Assembly: GCA_016928995.1 (NCBI GenBank)
Contig: JAFGJS010000102.1
Location: forward strand, 1 to 64,000
Direction of reading: 5' to 3'
Length of the DNA stretch: 64,000 nt
DNA from: Candidatus Sumerlaeota bacterium
GTDB lineage: Bacteria; Sumerlaeota; Sumerlaeia; JAFGJS01
Each line of letters opens with the position of its first letter. Positions within the stretch are counted from its first letter, which is position 1. Of the stretch, positions 46,101 to 53,191 are shown one piece after another. The position numbers were made by a program, and so were the translations under genes. The notes below the pieces were generated by a model. That model searched no databases and was not told the DNA's origin. It was given only the letters and a program-made list of their open reading frames with translations.

Positions 46101-49100
46101 CCAGCGGCTTCGAGGCGGCGATGAACGGCCTGCATCCGGGCGATTTCTGGCAGTTCGTGCCGAACAACATCGTCGATTACACCGATATCAACAGCAACAC
46201 CTTCACTGGCGTTTTCGCGCATCCCGGGGCTTATCTGTACGTCGATCAGCTCGACGCCACGGGCGCGATGTACAGCGATGGCATTCCCGACATCCTGCAG
46301 GCGCCGAACGACGTGTTGCCGCCGATGGCGCTGGATCAAGGCTTCATCACGACGGAACTGGACGGCGTCACGACAGCGCCGGGCTTGCTGGGGCGCTTCG
46401 GCGTCAACGCCTGGACCGGTTCGACGGTGTTCTATCATATGGAAGACGACAACGACGCCGCGCTTTCCACGGAGTGGAGCGCGCTTTCGCCTTATGCGGG
46501 CGCTTATACTGATTCCTCCACCGCGACGGAAGGCTGGCCGGACTATCTGCTCTACGGCACGACCGTGGAAGGGGCGGGCGCGATACCGTGGCCGTTGCAG
46601 AACGACGATCCAAACGGCGAGCGCTACTGGCGCTATCGCCTGACGGAGAGCGCGATTCCCGGCGCTCAACGCGAAATGGTGTTTTTCACAACCGTCTATT
46701 GGAATAGCGGCGGCAATGATGTGAACACGTATTACACGAAGGCGCGATTCAATCCCGACGCCGCGGCGAACGCGACGGTCAACGCCGCCACGACCGGCGA
46801 CAATTACGGCGGCACGGGTTTTCCGGATTGGTTCCCGGATTTTGCCGATTCATTCGAGCATGACATGATGACGTCGGTTATCTACACGCTTGGATGGACC
46901 GATGTGACGGATCCCGATCCGTTCAATGGCGGCTTGCCCACGCAGGCTGTCGCTCCCGCGACACAGGCGGAGATCAATGCGCTGGAAAATTACACGCAGG
47001 ATTGGCGTGTGCAGCAGAACGTCGCCGTGGCGGATTGGTTGACCGCGCTGCCGCTCGATGGCAATGCGACGTTGCTCAGCCGCTATGGGATCGACCTGGC
47101 AGCGACAACGGACAACGTCGTATTGCGCGCGTCGCATGGCCGGCAGCCGCATGCGATGGCTTACGTGCCGGCAGGTGAGGTCGGCGCCGTGATCGCCTTT
47201 GAGGAAGAATTCGACGGCGGCGACCGCGACTTCAATGATACGGCGATCCTGCTGCGCAGATTGCAACCGTTCCTCGACGCGCTCAAGAGCGTATCGTTCG
47301 TCAATGACGCGGACGGCGACGGCTATGCGGACTCGGGCGACGTGCTGCAATACGACATTGTGCTGACCAACTACGGAGGCTCGGTGCTTACGCCCACGAC
47401 GTTGACTGATGTGCTGGACGTGAACCTGACCTTGGTCGGCGGCAGCCTTACAATCGCCTCTTCGGTTCCGGCGCCATACACAGTGTTGAGCGGAAACGGC
47501 GCGGGCAATCCGTCCGTAATTATCGAGTGGCCCACTGTGCCACGGCTGAGCGTGACGACGGTCACCTTTACGGCGACGGTTGACGCGCCACTGACGCCGC
47601 CCACGGGCTCAATCGTCATCAGCAACCAGGGATTTTTCACCGGCGGCGAGCCAGATCCGGTGCCGACCGACAATCCGCTGACGTTGGCGGTGGACGATCC
47701 GACGACGATTCAGGCCGACGCGGAGCCGGACGTTAATCCGGAGTTTTATACCACGGATGAGGACACGCCGTTCTCCGATCCAGTCGGCGTGCTGGCGAAT
47801 GACAGCGATTATCCATACACTACCGCCACGCTCAGCGTCGTGGCCTATGACGCGACCAGCGCGAACGGAGCCGCGGTCACGATCACTGCGGGCGGCAGTC
47901 TCACATACGATCCGACGGTTTCGGCGTCGTTGCAAACCATGCCAGAGGGCGCCGTGACGGTGGACACTTTTAATTACACAGTGTCGGACAACAACGGCAA
48001 CACCGCGGTCGGCCTGGTGACGGTCACCGTGGACGGCGTGAATGATTGGCCCACGGACATCACAATCGACAACGACAACATTCCTGAAACGTCGCCGATT
48101 GGGACCTTGGTCGGCAATTTCAGTACGGCGGATGTGGACCTGGGCGATTCGCATGTCTATTCGCTCGTGCCCGGCGACGGCGACCGCGACAACGCGGCGT
48201 TTGTCACCTCCGGCACTCAATTGATTACGAACACAACGTTCGATTATCCCACGCAGTTCCTCTATCGCATTCGCGTCCGCACCACGGACCTGCTTGGTCT
48301 GTGGTACGAGGAGGAGATGATCATCTGGATCACGCAGGACTACACGCCTCCGTATGACAACAGCTTGAACCACACGTACAGCGTGACCGAAGACACTTTC
48401 ACGTGGCTTGACATCACCACGATCGCAACCCAGCAGTTCGACACGCTGGGAGACGACCAACTGATTGAGATTCCATTGGGCATGGACTTTACTTTCTTCG
48501 GACAAACGTATACCACGGCGTATATCAGCGGCAACGGCACGCTGTTTTTCGGCGGAGTCGGTCCGGCTAGCTGGATCAACGGCGCAAATCCGCAGGGCAC
48601 GCATCCCGAGCAAAACGACGGGCTGATTTATCAGAATTACAACGGGCCTATGATCGCCGCCGCCTGGGATGACTGGGACGTCTCCGACTACGGCTCGTAT
48701 TTCGAAGGCAATATTTACACGACGCTGACGACTTTTGAAGGGCGCCAGGTTTTCGTGATTCAGTACGAGGGCGTGCTGCGTGTGGACGGCACAAATGCGG
48801 ATTCGTTCCAGATCATGCTTTTCGCCGATCGCGGAGACATCCGCATCAACTATCGGGATATGGACTCCACGCATCGCAATGGCATGGCGATCGGCATCGA
48901 AGGCGACAGCGCGACTTACGTTCAGTACACTTTCGAAGAGGCGCCGGGGCCGGGTCCCACAACGCCCGACGACATCTCGTTGCTGTTCCGGCTTAATGCG
49001 CGGTCTCGGTTGTATTCATACGATGTCGCAGACGGCGGCGAGACGGATATGACGACGCTGACGATGTTCATCCAGTTCGACATCGCAGTGGATCTTTTCA

Positions 49101-49651
49101 CTGCGGATGATATCATCTGCAGCAATTGTGAAGTGACGACGCTCACGCAGATCACCGATAACCTCTGGAGCTTTGTGGTTCAGAACCTCGCCCCTGGTTT
49201 GGTGACGATCTATGTGCCCGGCGGCGCGGTCGTCTCCAACGGACAGCGCAGTTCTCCGAGCAACATTTTCACGTACACCTATAATCCAGGCGCTGTCACC
49301 GTGACCTTGAGCAGTCCAGATGTGAGCAATGGCGGCAATTATGGCGGAGAATCGCCGGTGGACATGACCGCCACGTTCAATCGCGATGTTACAGGCTTCA
49401 CGATAGGAGACATCGTGGTGACGAATGCCGCCGTCCAGGGATTTACTGCGGTGTCGGCGCGGGTATATACCTTCCAGGTGATTCCAATAGCGCAAGGCGG
49501 AGTGACCGTTCTCATTCCTGCTGGAGCGGCGACGGGAGTCGCGCCTCCGACCGATCCCAATGTGGCGTCGTTGGTTTATAGTTTTAACTTTACTGCTGCG
49601 CAAGCGCTGGAAAGCAGTTTGGGCGCACACAATTGGGACATGCTGGAGTGA
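40112..49651 (+). CDS. Giant exported repeat protein (beta-helix-like repeats and adhesin-type domains)
   Basis: The protein has 3179 residues from the ATG at 40112. A late signal peptide ends near HAAPQTYDW (about residue 70), so a 38-residue lead precedes it; a start at the Met before GLGERRRG (40224) is the alternative. Residues 329 to 1415 hold six tandem units of about 181 residues (NNGLWRALLNS, EGGVIEG, ANQTISGSGAFMNQTA, STNSGIMRAENSGILYI), predicted beta-helical. Then come a tandem-95/VCBS-like domain (about 1778-1890), calcium-type Asp repeats (DMDGDGQLNGVDADDDNDG), a DUF4114-like end (EEEFDGGDRDFNDTAILL), a DUF11-like domain, a second VCBS-like and a cadherin-like domain, a nidogen-like domain (about 2750-2960) and two Ig-like domains. 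No beta-barrel, LPxTG or PEP-CTERM anchor is visible. A surface or secreted adhesin is likely. Confidence 0.88.
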   Translation: MNTDFRNADSVAHLQRGIEVQKKKITNVPSARTWIALMTGLGERRRGAVRLLPALAALALFAALQAHAAPQTYDWNSGAGVWSDAANWTPAVVPQDNATTKSNVLIDNGESTASVATVGLNVTITTATVDFGDALAVTTGPLTIVSLFTNNGQTTVGGSLTSSVLIMGSGSDLTGSGSVVLSGGLLELTSGSFTHGASHTIQGSGALVNETGDIDNLGTVTANVPGGNILLNTDIISTNSGILGAENEGILYIDDTFLANSAGLIQALTSGTVSLQNQVTIDGGAMSTVGGGSLIDIAGTLNFLPNVSFSGQMISEISSSARLYNVFTNNGLWRALLNSIIYIDTDVSLNGVGEIHLEGGVIEGFGGGSDDILTVGANQTISGSGAFMNQTANFNNLGLVTANTSGGNILVDDDTYSTNSGIMRAENSGILYIDDSYITNTSGTIQALTSGTVIVVSQTTLIEGLLNTIGGGSSIYINGTGNLFEENALSGLMISDAASFVRLVDSFTNNGLWRALLNSMIVIDETVSLDGNGEIQLEGGVIEGFAGSVATDILIVGANQTISGFGAFMNQTANFNNLGVVTADASGSNILLDVDTYSTNSGIMRAENSGILYIDDSYITNTSGTIQALTSGTVNIVSQTALIEGLLNTVGGGSSIHINSTGNLFRANTLGSGLLISDPSSFVRLVDSFTNNGLWRALLNSSIFIDELVSLDGNGEIHLEGGVIEGFSGSVDPDILIVGANQTISGFGTFMNETAHFDNRGVITADTSGWNIFVDADAASTNTGTIGAENSGILYFEDTTLENTGGVIQALTSGTTILTINMLIGGGDFYSDGAGSSIHIAGGNNTLANNTLDGLMISDAGSSVTVVNAFDNIGLWRVLSNASWYIYNSLALNGAGEIRLEGGVIEGSAAAIGPNILTVAIGQAITGAGAFMNQTARFVNYGTVTADVPTSDMLVEADGPSVNNGRIGAENSGILYLNNFTLDNAGGDIQASTSGTVTIVDDMIITGGDFIATDAGSSIHITGAGNFLTSNTLMGLMISDSPSTVSVANTFTNNGLWRALLNASIGVYNVLSLDGVGEVHLEGGVIEGSAAAVGPNILIVGANQNITGSGAFMNQTASFVNLGTVVANTSGGNILVDADAPSFNTGLMGAQNDSTLYLDDLTLDNTGGDIQASTSGVVELLDNVIITGGDFIATDTGSSINIAGIGNFLANNTLTGDMISDSASAVHVVNAFTNNGLWRALINSSIGVYNSLSLDGTGEVRLEGGALEGSAAAIGPNILTIGADQSITGEGAFMNQTASFINFGSVIADAAGGNIVVDADALSTNTGSMGAQNESVMYIRDTAIENAGGVISALTSGVVVLEDDFIIANGEFSADATGYFEITGVFSALSEVLVNAPVEQQAGSDVQLTTGITSNELWRMNGGRLAISGSVLWDGSAAIEMHAGALIDGDAATLTPDILTIPAGKEIYGAGDLMGATAGMVNNGLIRANDSAGPLYLNPDAAAGFTNTGTLQADSTGELILDNGAAGFTNFNAGTGTLTGGIYNVYGRMEFTGLNLEVNQSEILIDGAGATFENSSGVRVTNLFQENGANGSFTLDNSAVMHTNMPLINNGAFTIGDGALFQANDTYNQAASTTTLNNGSLDVFNGATVNGGLFIGAGTVIGDLTSSGGLLNPGNTTGTLTVTGDFISEAGGTVAFHLGGYTAGTEFNQMSVGGAITLNGGTVTVDCFNGFTPALHDDFLLIAGPQPTGIFDNLIVTGGPIGVPVHLYCTPSGVHLGFMDIYAVDDTISTPVLEDELLTIIETDYLGNDISTSPPLVLVSVDGRTNYGAELTLGAGNVLTYDPRNPALIQILNDGDSIVDTFTYTITDNTGTTETATVSITVLGVDERALTDAANNLTFPLDEPLAVDFIGEGVDSAQTIGMFFLDIDTNGDGVPNFMQSSDTDDMDGDGQLNGVDADDDNDGIPDVDDRAGYNVPAGPAAGWAPESYDTTPADAFTSGFEAAMNGLHPGDFWQFVPNNIVDYTDINSNTFTGVFAHPGAYLYVDQLDATGAMYSDGIPDILQAPNDVLPPMALDQGFITTELDGVTTAPGLLGRFGVNAWTGSTVFYHMEDDNDAALSTEWSALSPYAGAYTDSSTATEGWPDYLLYGTTVEGAGAIPWPLQNDDPNGERYWRYRLTESAIPGAQREMVFFTTVYWNSGGNDVNTYYTKARFNPDAAANATVNAATTGDNYGGTGFPDWFPDFADSFEHDMMTSVIYTLGWTDVTDPDPFNGGLPTQAVAPATQAEINALENYTQDWRVQQNVAVADWLTALPLDGNATLLSRYGIDLAATTDNVVLRASHGRQPHAMAYVPAGEVGAVIAFEEEFDGGDRDFNDTAILLRRLQPFLDALKSVSFVNDADGDGYADSGDVLQYDIVLTNYGGSVLTPTTLTDVLDVNLTLVGGSLTIASSVPAPYTVLSGNGAGNPSVIIEWPTVPRLSVTTVTFTATVDAPLTPPTGSIVISNQGFFTGGEPDPVPTDNPLTLAVDDPTTIQADAEPDVNPEFYTTDEDTPFSDPVGVLANDSDYPYTTATLSVVAYDATSANGAAVTITAGGSLTYDPTVSASLQTMPEGAVTVDTFNYTVSDNNGNTAVGLVTVTVDGVNDWPTDITIDNDNIPETSPIGTLVGNFSTADVDLGDSHVYSLVPGDGDRDNAAFVTSGTQLITNTTFDYPTQFLYRIRVRTTDLLGLWYEEEMIIWITQDYTPPYDNSLNHTYSVTEDTFTWLDITTIATQQFDTLGDDQLIEIPLGMDFTFFGQTYTTAYISGNGTLFFGGVGPASWINGANPQGTHPEQNDGLIYQNYNGPMIAAAWDDWDVSDYGSYFEGNIYTTLTTFEGRQVFVIQYEGVLRVDGTNADSFQIMLFADRGDIRINYRDMDSTHRNGMAIGIEGDSATYVQYTFEEAPGPGPTTPDDISLLFRLNARSRLYSYDVADGGETDMTTLTMFIQFDIAVDLFTADDIICSNCEVTTLTQITDNLWSFVVQNLAPGLVTIYVPGGAVVSNGQRSSPSNIFTYTYNPGAVTVTLSSPDVSNGGNYGGESPVDMTATFNRDVTGFTIGDIVVTNAAVQGFTAVSARVYTFQVIPIAQGGVTVLIPAGAATGVAPPTDPNVASLVYSFNFTAAQALESSLGAHNWDMLE
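41096..44353 (+). repeat. Six in-frame tandem repeats of about 543 bases
   Basis: Unit starts, marked by the codons for NNGLW or its variants, lie at 41096, 41636, 42182, 42722, 43268 and 43811, with a decayed copy at 44354. Spacings are 540, 546, 540, 546 and 543 bases, always in frame. The first two boundaries enclose copies that are nearly identical over long stretches (for example AACAGCGGCATTATGAGGGC at about 41371 and 41918), so duplication there is recent, while the outer copies have diverged. Confidence 0.88.
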
Positions 49652-49819
49652 AGCAAGGGAGTTTTGGGGAAGAAACATGATTCGCTCAAGTGATGAGGCG
49701 AGAGCGACGATGAACATATCAACCGGAATGGGCGTCAGCTCTGACGCTGAGGATGATGTTTGTGACAAATCCAGATATGCCCGGAGGGGTGACAGAAGAG
49801 AAGAAAGGCGGAGAAAGTA

Positions 49820-50017
49820 ATGGCGACGGTCAACAATCCAGAGGGTTGCGTGCGTGTAGTGTGTGAAATGCGCGATTGTATTTTTTTTAATGAGTATCCT
49901 CAGAGCAACACCATTGTTTTGTGTGATCATCCAGAGAAGAAACACCACATGGGTCAAATGCCCTGCCCACTGTATAGAATGGACTGGAATAAAAAAGCTG
50001 ATATGTTCGATTATTAA
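49820..50017 (+). CDS. Small cysteine-rich protein, probable metal binder
   Basis: The protein has 65 residues, with GGCGGAG six bases before the ATG. It has Cys in CVRVVCEMRDC, VLCDHPEKKHHMGQMPC and a tail PLYRMDWNKKADMF. The spacing of the cysteines and histidines suggests a zinc-binding knuckle; I recall similar CxHPEK...CPLYxxDW proteins of about 60-70 residues in other environmental bacteria, without known function. It follows the giant gene by 170 bases and is ended by a strong terminator. Whether it shares a transcript with the giant gene cannot be told. Confidence 0.75.
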   Translation: MATVNNPEGCVRVVCEMRDCIFFNEYPQSNTIVLCDHPEKKHHMGQMPCPLYRMDWNKKADMFDY

Positions 50018-50032
50018 CGGGGGAACAAATAT

Positions 50033-50066
50033 GGCCGCGCCGGACGTGATGTCCGGCGCGGCCTTT
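50033..50066 (+). terminator. Rho-independent terminator after the 65-residue gene
   Basis: A perfect 13-base G+C-rich stem, GGCCGCGCCGGAC with GTCCGGCGCGGCC, encloses the loop GTGAT and is followed by TTT. It begins 16 bases after the stop. Confidence 0.82.
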
Positions 50067-50370
50067 AACATCATAACCAGTCAGCAGTTCCCGCCTGGCA
50101 AACCTTGATTCGTTTTATTGAAAGATGCAGTCTGGCAAGATTCTCTCTTGCGAAATAAGTTGCCAATTCAAGACGCCCAGCCAATGACGTTCATGCCTTT
50201 TCACTTTTTTTATCAGGGATTTTGCCGGATGAGAGGCTCTGGGCGAACTGTCGCATTTTGCCCTAGACAAAGCGGCTCCAGGCGCCTTGAATGCTCACAC
50301 TCGGCTGGATGACGCGAGGAGCGATTCGCGTCGCTGAAGGTGAAGGCTATTTGATGACAAGGATAATGTG
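50067..50370 (+). other. Leader region of the PLP enzyme gene
   Basis: No gene is seen. A 7-base stem, GACGCGA (50311-50317) with TCGCGTC (50326-50332), and several G+C-rich stretches from 50230 on suggest some RNA structure 40-140 bases before the start. I could not match it to a known riboswitch. Confidence 0.35.
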
Positions 50371-51564
50371 ATGACAAAGGAACACCGAAAAATGACGCCT
50401 CCTGATCCATTGACTCCTTACGGCAACCGTCCGATGGTCACGCCGATTGTCAACGCCGTGAATTACGAATACCTTTCCTTCGAGGTGTTGCGGCAAATCA
50501 CGGATGGCGAGATCGACGGCTATACCTATCACCGCGACGACAATCCAACAGTGCGCGAGGTTGAGCGGAAAATCGCAGCCCTGGAAGGCGCCGAGGACTG
50601 CATCGTCTGCACCACCGGCATGGCTGCGTGCACGATGATTTATCTGACCTATTTGCGCTGCGGGGATCAACTGATCATCTTCCACGACACCTATGGGGCG
50701 AACTACAAGGTCTCGCTGATCCTGGAACGGTTGGGCGTGGATGTCCTTTGGCTCGATGCGAACGAGGCGGACCGGATCGGCGAGCATCTTAAGCCGAACA
50801 CGCGGATGATCCTGCTCGAAACGCCCAGCAATCCGCTCTGCAAGGTCATCGACATTGAAGCCGTCTGCAAGGCGGCGAAAACCGTCGGCGCTATAACCGT
50901 GGTGGACAACACCTTCGCGACGCCCTATCATCAGCTTCCGCTCAAATTGGGCGCCGATCTTGTCGTGCACAGCGCCACGAAGGCGCTGGGCGGTCATAAT
51001 GATTTGATGGCCGGGGCCATCGCGGCTTCGCGGGAGCGATATAATGAGTTATGGTTCACCCGTCAGGCGATCGGCACGACTCTGGACGCTTATTCCGCCT
51101 TTTTGCTCGATCGCGGATTGAAGACCTTTGAACTGCGCGCCCAGGCGATGGATCGCGGCGCGCGGGCCGTGGCGGAATTTCTGGATAAACACCCCAAGGT
51201 CTCCCGGTTGATGTATCCCGGACTGCCCTCCCATCCCAGCCACGAGGTGGCCGCTCGTCAGATGCATCGTGGCTTCGGCGGCATGATGGCTTTCGATGTG
51301 GGCGTGGAAGAGGAAGACGCGAAGCGGTTCATCATGGCGCTGAAGACGATTTATCATGCTGTCAGCCTCGGCGCCACCGAGACGCTGATCTGCATCCCGA
51401 ACTTGACCACAATGCTCTATCTTCCGCCGGAACGGCGCACGATTTTTGGCGTGCGGAAAAACACTGTCCGGCTCGCGCTGGGCATTGAGCCGCCTGAAAC
51501 CCTGGTGGCCGACCTCAAACAAGCGCTGGCTTGCGTCGCGGAACGAGTCGCGACGAAAAGCTGA
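50371..51564 (+). CDS. Cys/Met metabolism PLP-dependent enzyme
   Basis: The protein has 397 residues from the ATG at 50371, with AAGGA seven bases before it. It has the family features ERKIAALEGAEDCIVCTTGM and FHDTYGANYKVSLIL, ILLETPSNPLCKVIDI, ITVVDNTFATPYHQLPLKLG and VVHSATKALGGHNDLMAGAI with the Schiff-base Lys in SATK. SLGATETLICIPN and TVRLALGIEPPETLVADL are the C-terminal signature. This places it with cystathionine gamma-synthase, gamma-lyase, methionine gamma-lyase and O-acylhomoserine sulfhydrylase. Motifs do not decide between them, and no methionine genes are near. It stands alone between two terminators. Confidence 0.9.
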   Translation: MTKEHRKMTPPDPLTPYGNRPMVTPIVNAVNYEYLSFEVLRQITDGEIDGYTYHRDDNPTVREVERKIAALEGAEDCIVCTTGMAACTMIYLTYLRCGDQLIIFHDTYGANYKVSLILERLGVDVLWLDANEADRIGEHLKPNTRMILLETPSNPLCKVIDIEAVCKAAKTVGAITVVDNTFATPYHQLPLKLGADLVVHSATKALGGHNDLMAGAIAASRERYNELWFTRQAIGTTLDAYSAFLLDRGLKTFELRAQAMDRGARAVAEFLDKHPKVSRLMYPGLPSHPSHEVAARQMHRGFGGMMAFDVGVEEEDAKRFIMALKTIYHAVSLGATETLICIPNLTTMLYLPPERRTIFGVRKNTVRLALGIEPPETLVADLKQALACVAERVATKS

Positions 51565-51600
51565 TCATCGCGGCGCAACTCGTGATAGCGAATAATCGAT

Positions 51601-51629
51601 GCCCGGCTGATTTTAAATCAGCCGGGCTT
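51601..51629 (+). terminator. Terminator after the PLP enzyme gene
   Basis: GCCCGGCTGA and TCAGCCGGGC form a perfect 10-base stem around TTTTAAA, extendable by three A-T pairs, 36 bases past the stop. Only a short T-tract follows. Confidence 0.7.
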
Positions 51630-51751
51630 CAGTAATGCATTGAATTCACAGCGCCGGTTCAGATAGACTGGATCCGGTTTGACCGGCTGGGGAGTGGCGG
51701 AAGCCTCTTGCTTCGCTCTTGACGGTTGAAATGCCAAGGGAACTCAGCGCA

Positions 51752-53191
51752 ATGGCGGATAACGTAGCGACAACAACGCGGCGCGGGAAGAATGGCGAGA
51801 AGCGGCGGTATTTGATACCGGAAACGCGCGGATTGCGTTATGAGTTCGACACGACGATTCCGCTGTCGAAGCAAGCGGAGCGGTTGAGCGAACTCCGCGA
51901 GCGCGGATATAATCTTCTGGTCGTCAACGGACTGGAGGAAGGGTACACGATCTATCCCAGCGAGGTGATGCACGCGCAGGGATTCCCGGCGATTCATCCC
52001 TTTCAACGGCGCCATCGGGATATGTTTCAGCAGGTGATCGAGATCGCCTCGCGATTGGATTTTCATATTTACCTGCGCGCCTCGTTGACCAAATTGCTGG
52101 CGCGAAACCGCTTCCGCGCGCATCCTGTCATTTCGAAACAGCCCAGTTGGAGCGTGTGCGATCATGCGGGGCGGCGAATGTTCGCCGCGCAGCATCCGCA
52201 GCTGAATTTTTTGTGTCCGGCGAATCCCGAGGTGCGCCGGCATCTGGGCGCCGTGTTGAGCGAGATGATCGTGGGGCAGCCCGTTTCGGGGGTCATGCTG
52301 GCCGACGTGGGATTCCCCTTGCGTTCGGCTTATCCGGACACCGCGGCGTGTTTTTGCGAGTCGTGCAAGCGGCAGGTGGATCAGGAACTGGCGATCAATC
52401 TGGCGGAGATCGAATTGGACCCGGCGGATGCGGCTTATCAGCGTTGGACGGAATGGCGCACGGAGCGAGTGGGAGCGTTCGTCGCCAGTCTGCGTTCGCG
52501 CATCCAGAGCGTGCGGCCGGATTTGATCATCGGTTTGCAATTTTACGGCGGCCTGGGTCCGGACAGCAAGCATCCCGGCACGTTGCTGGCAGTGCGGGAG
52601 TGGCTTGAAGAAGGGCTGCTGGATCTTGCCGCGCCGGTGTATATGCCGCGCATCGCGGACGACTTCTGGCTCGACATGCCGAATGATGTGGAACGGCTGC
52701 CTGCAAACACTCTGATCCTTCCGACATTGCGCGATCTGCCCATGGAAAATGCGCGCGAGATGATCCAGTTGATCAAGGAATTGCCGCTCTGCGGATTTCT
52801 GCTGGATCCCGGCATGCCGCTGACGGAGGAAGTGAAGGAGCAATTGCGCTCCATGGGCGTGATCGGCCAGGCTCGCGCGGTTGAATTTGAACTGGACAAG
52901 GCGTTGATCGACATTTTGTACGCGGCGATGCAGCTGTTGCCGCGTGACCATAGTTTATATCTGCTGCTCAAGGATATGTCGCGATTGTTGAATGAGAATT
53001 TCCAGGAAGGCGGCAGCCGCGCAGCGTTGAATAACTTGATCTCAAACTTTGCGGGACTGGAAGAGCGGCTGGAAAACGGACAGCTGCAATTGCCCATCGA
53101 TTTGACGCCGGTGGCCAGACATCTGAACCTTGCGCGCCGGATCGTGGAGATGCTGACTTCCGGACGTTCCAACTGCGAGGCGAACTTCTGA
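51752..53191 (+). CDS. Family 10 glycosidase-like (GHL10) protein
   Basis: The protein has 479 residues from the ATG at 51752, ten bases after AAGGGA; in-frame upstream starts exist. It resembles the GHL10 group of glycoside-hydrolase-like TIM barrels: AERLSELRERGYNLLVVNG, EEGYTIYPSEVM, IASRLDFHIYLRASLT and FLCPANPEVRRHLGAVLSEM, the last followed by VSGVMLADVGFPLRSAYPD with the conserved Asp. A cysteine pair (CFCESCKR) follows. IIGLQFYGGLGPDSKHPG is a further barrel strand. No signal peptide is visible, so it seems cytoplasmic. It probably acts on a glycan, but substrate and catalysis are open. Its stop overlaps the next start (TGATG). Confidence 0.65.
   Translation: MADNVATTTRRGKNGEKRRYLIPETRGLRYEFDTTIPLSKQAERLSELRERGYNLLVVNGLEEGYTIYPSEVMHAQGFPAIHPFQRRHRDMFQQVIEIASRLDFHIYLRASLTKLLARNRFRAHPVISKQPSWSVCDHAGRRMFAAQHPQLNFLCPANPEVRRHLGAVLSEMIVGQPVSGVMLADVGFPLRSAYPDTAACFCESCKRQVDQELAINLAEIELDPADAAYQRWTEWRTERVGAFVASLRSRIQSVRPDLIIGLQFYGGLGPDSKHPGTLLAVREWLEEGLLDLAAPVYMPRIADDFWLDMPNDVERLPANTLILPTLRDLPMENAREMIQLIKELPLCGFLLDPGMPLTEEVKEQLRSMGVIGQARAVEFELDKALIDILYAAMQLLPRDHSLYLLLKDMSRLLNENFQEGGSRAALNNLISNFAGLEERLENGQLQLPIDLTPVARHLNLARRIVEMLTSGRSNCEANF

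Noticed and set aside
47609-48874. Minus-strand open frame of 421 codons inside the giant gene
   Set aside because: The sense frame has clear domains throughout; the antisense protein is Arg- and Val-rich without motifs.
40112-49651. Giant protein as a classical type V autotransporter
   Set aside because: The C-terminus has Ig-like domains rather than the 12-strand barrel with an aromatic last residue.
49678-49820. Small plus-strand frame of 47 codons whose stop overlaps the start of the 65-residue gene (TAATG)
   Set aside because: It has a GGGGAAG stretch upstream and a coupled layout, but the protein is of low complexity and unrecognised; not enough to call a gene.
50311-50332. GAGGAGCG stretch resembling part of the SAH riboswitch before the PLP enzyme
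   Set aside because: The other conserved SAH-riboswitch segments are not in the right order; only a simple hairpin can be supported.
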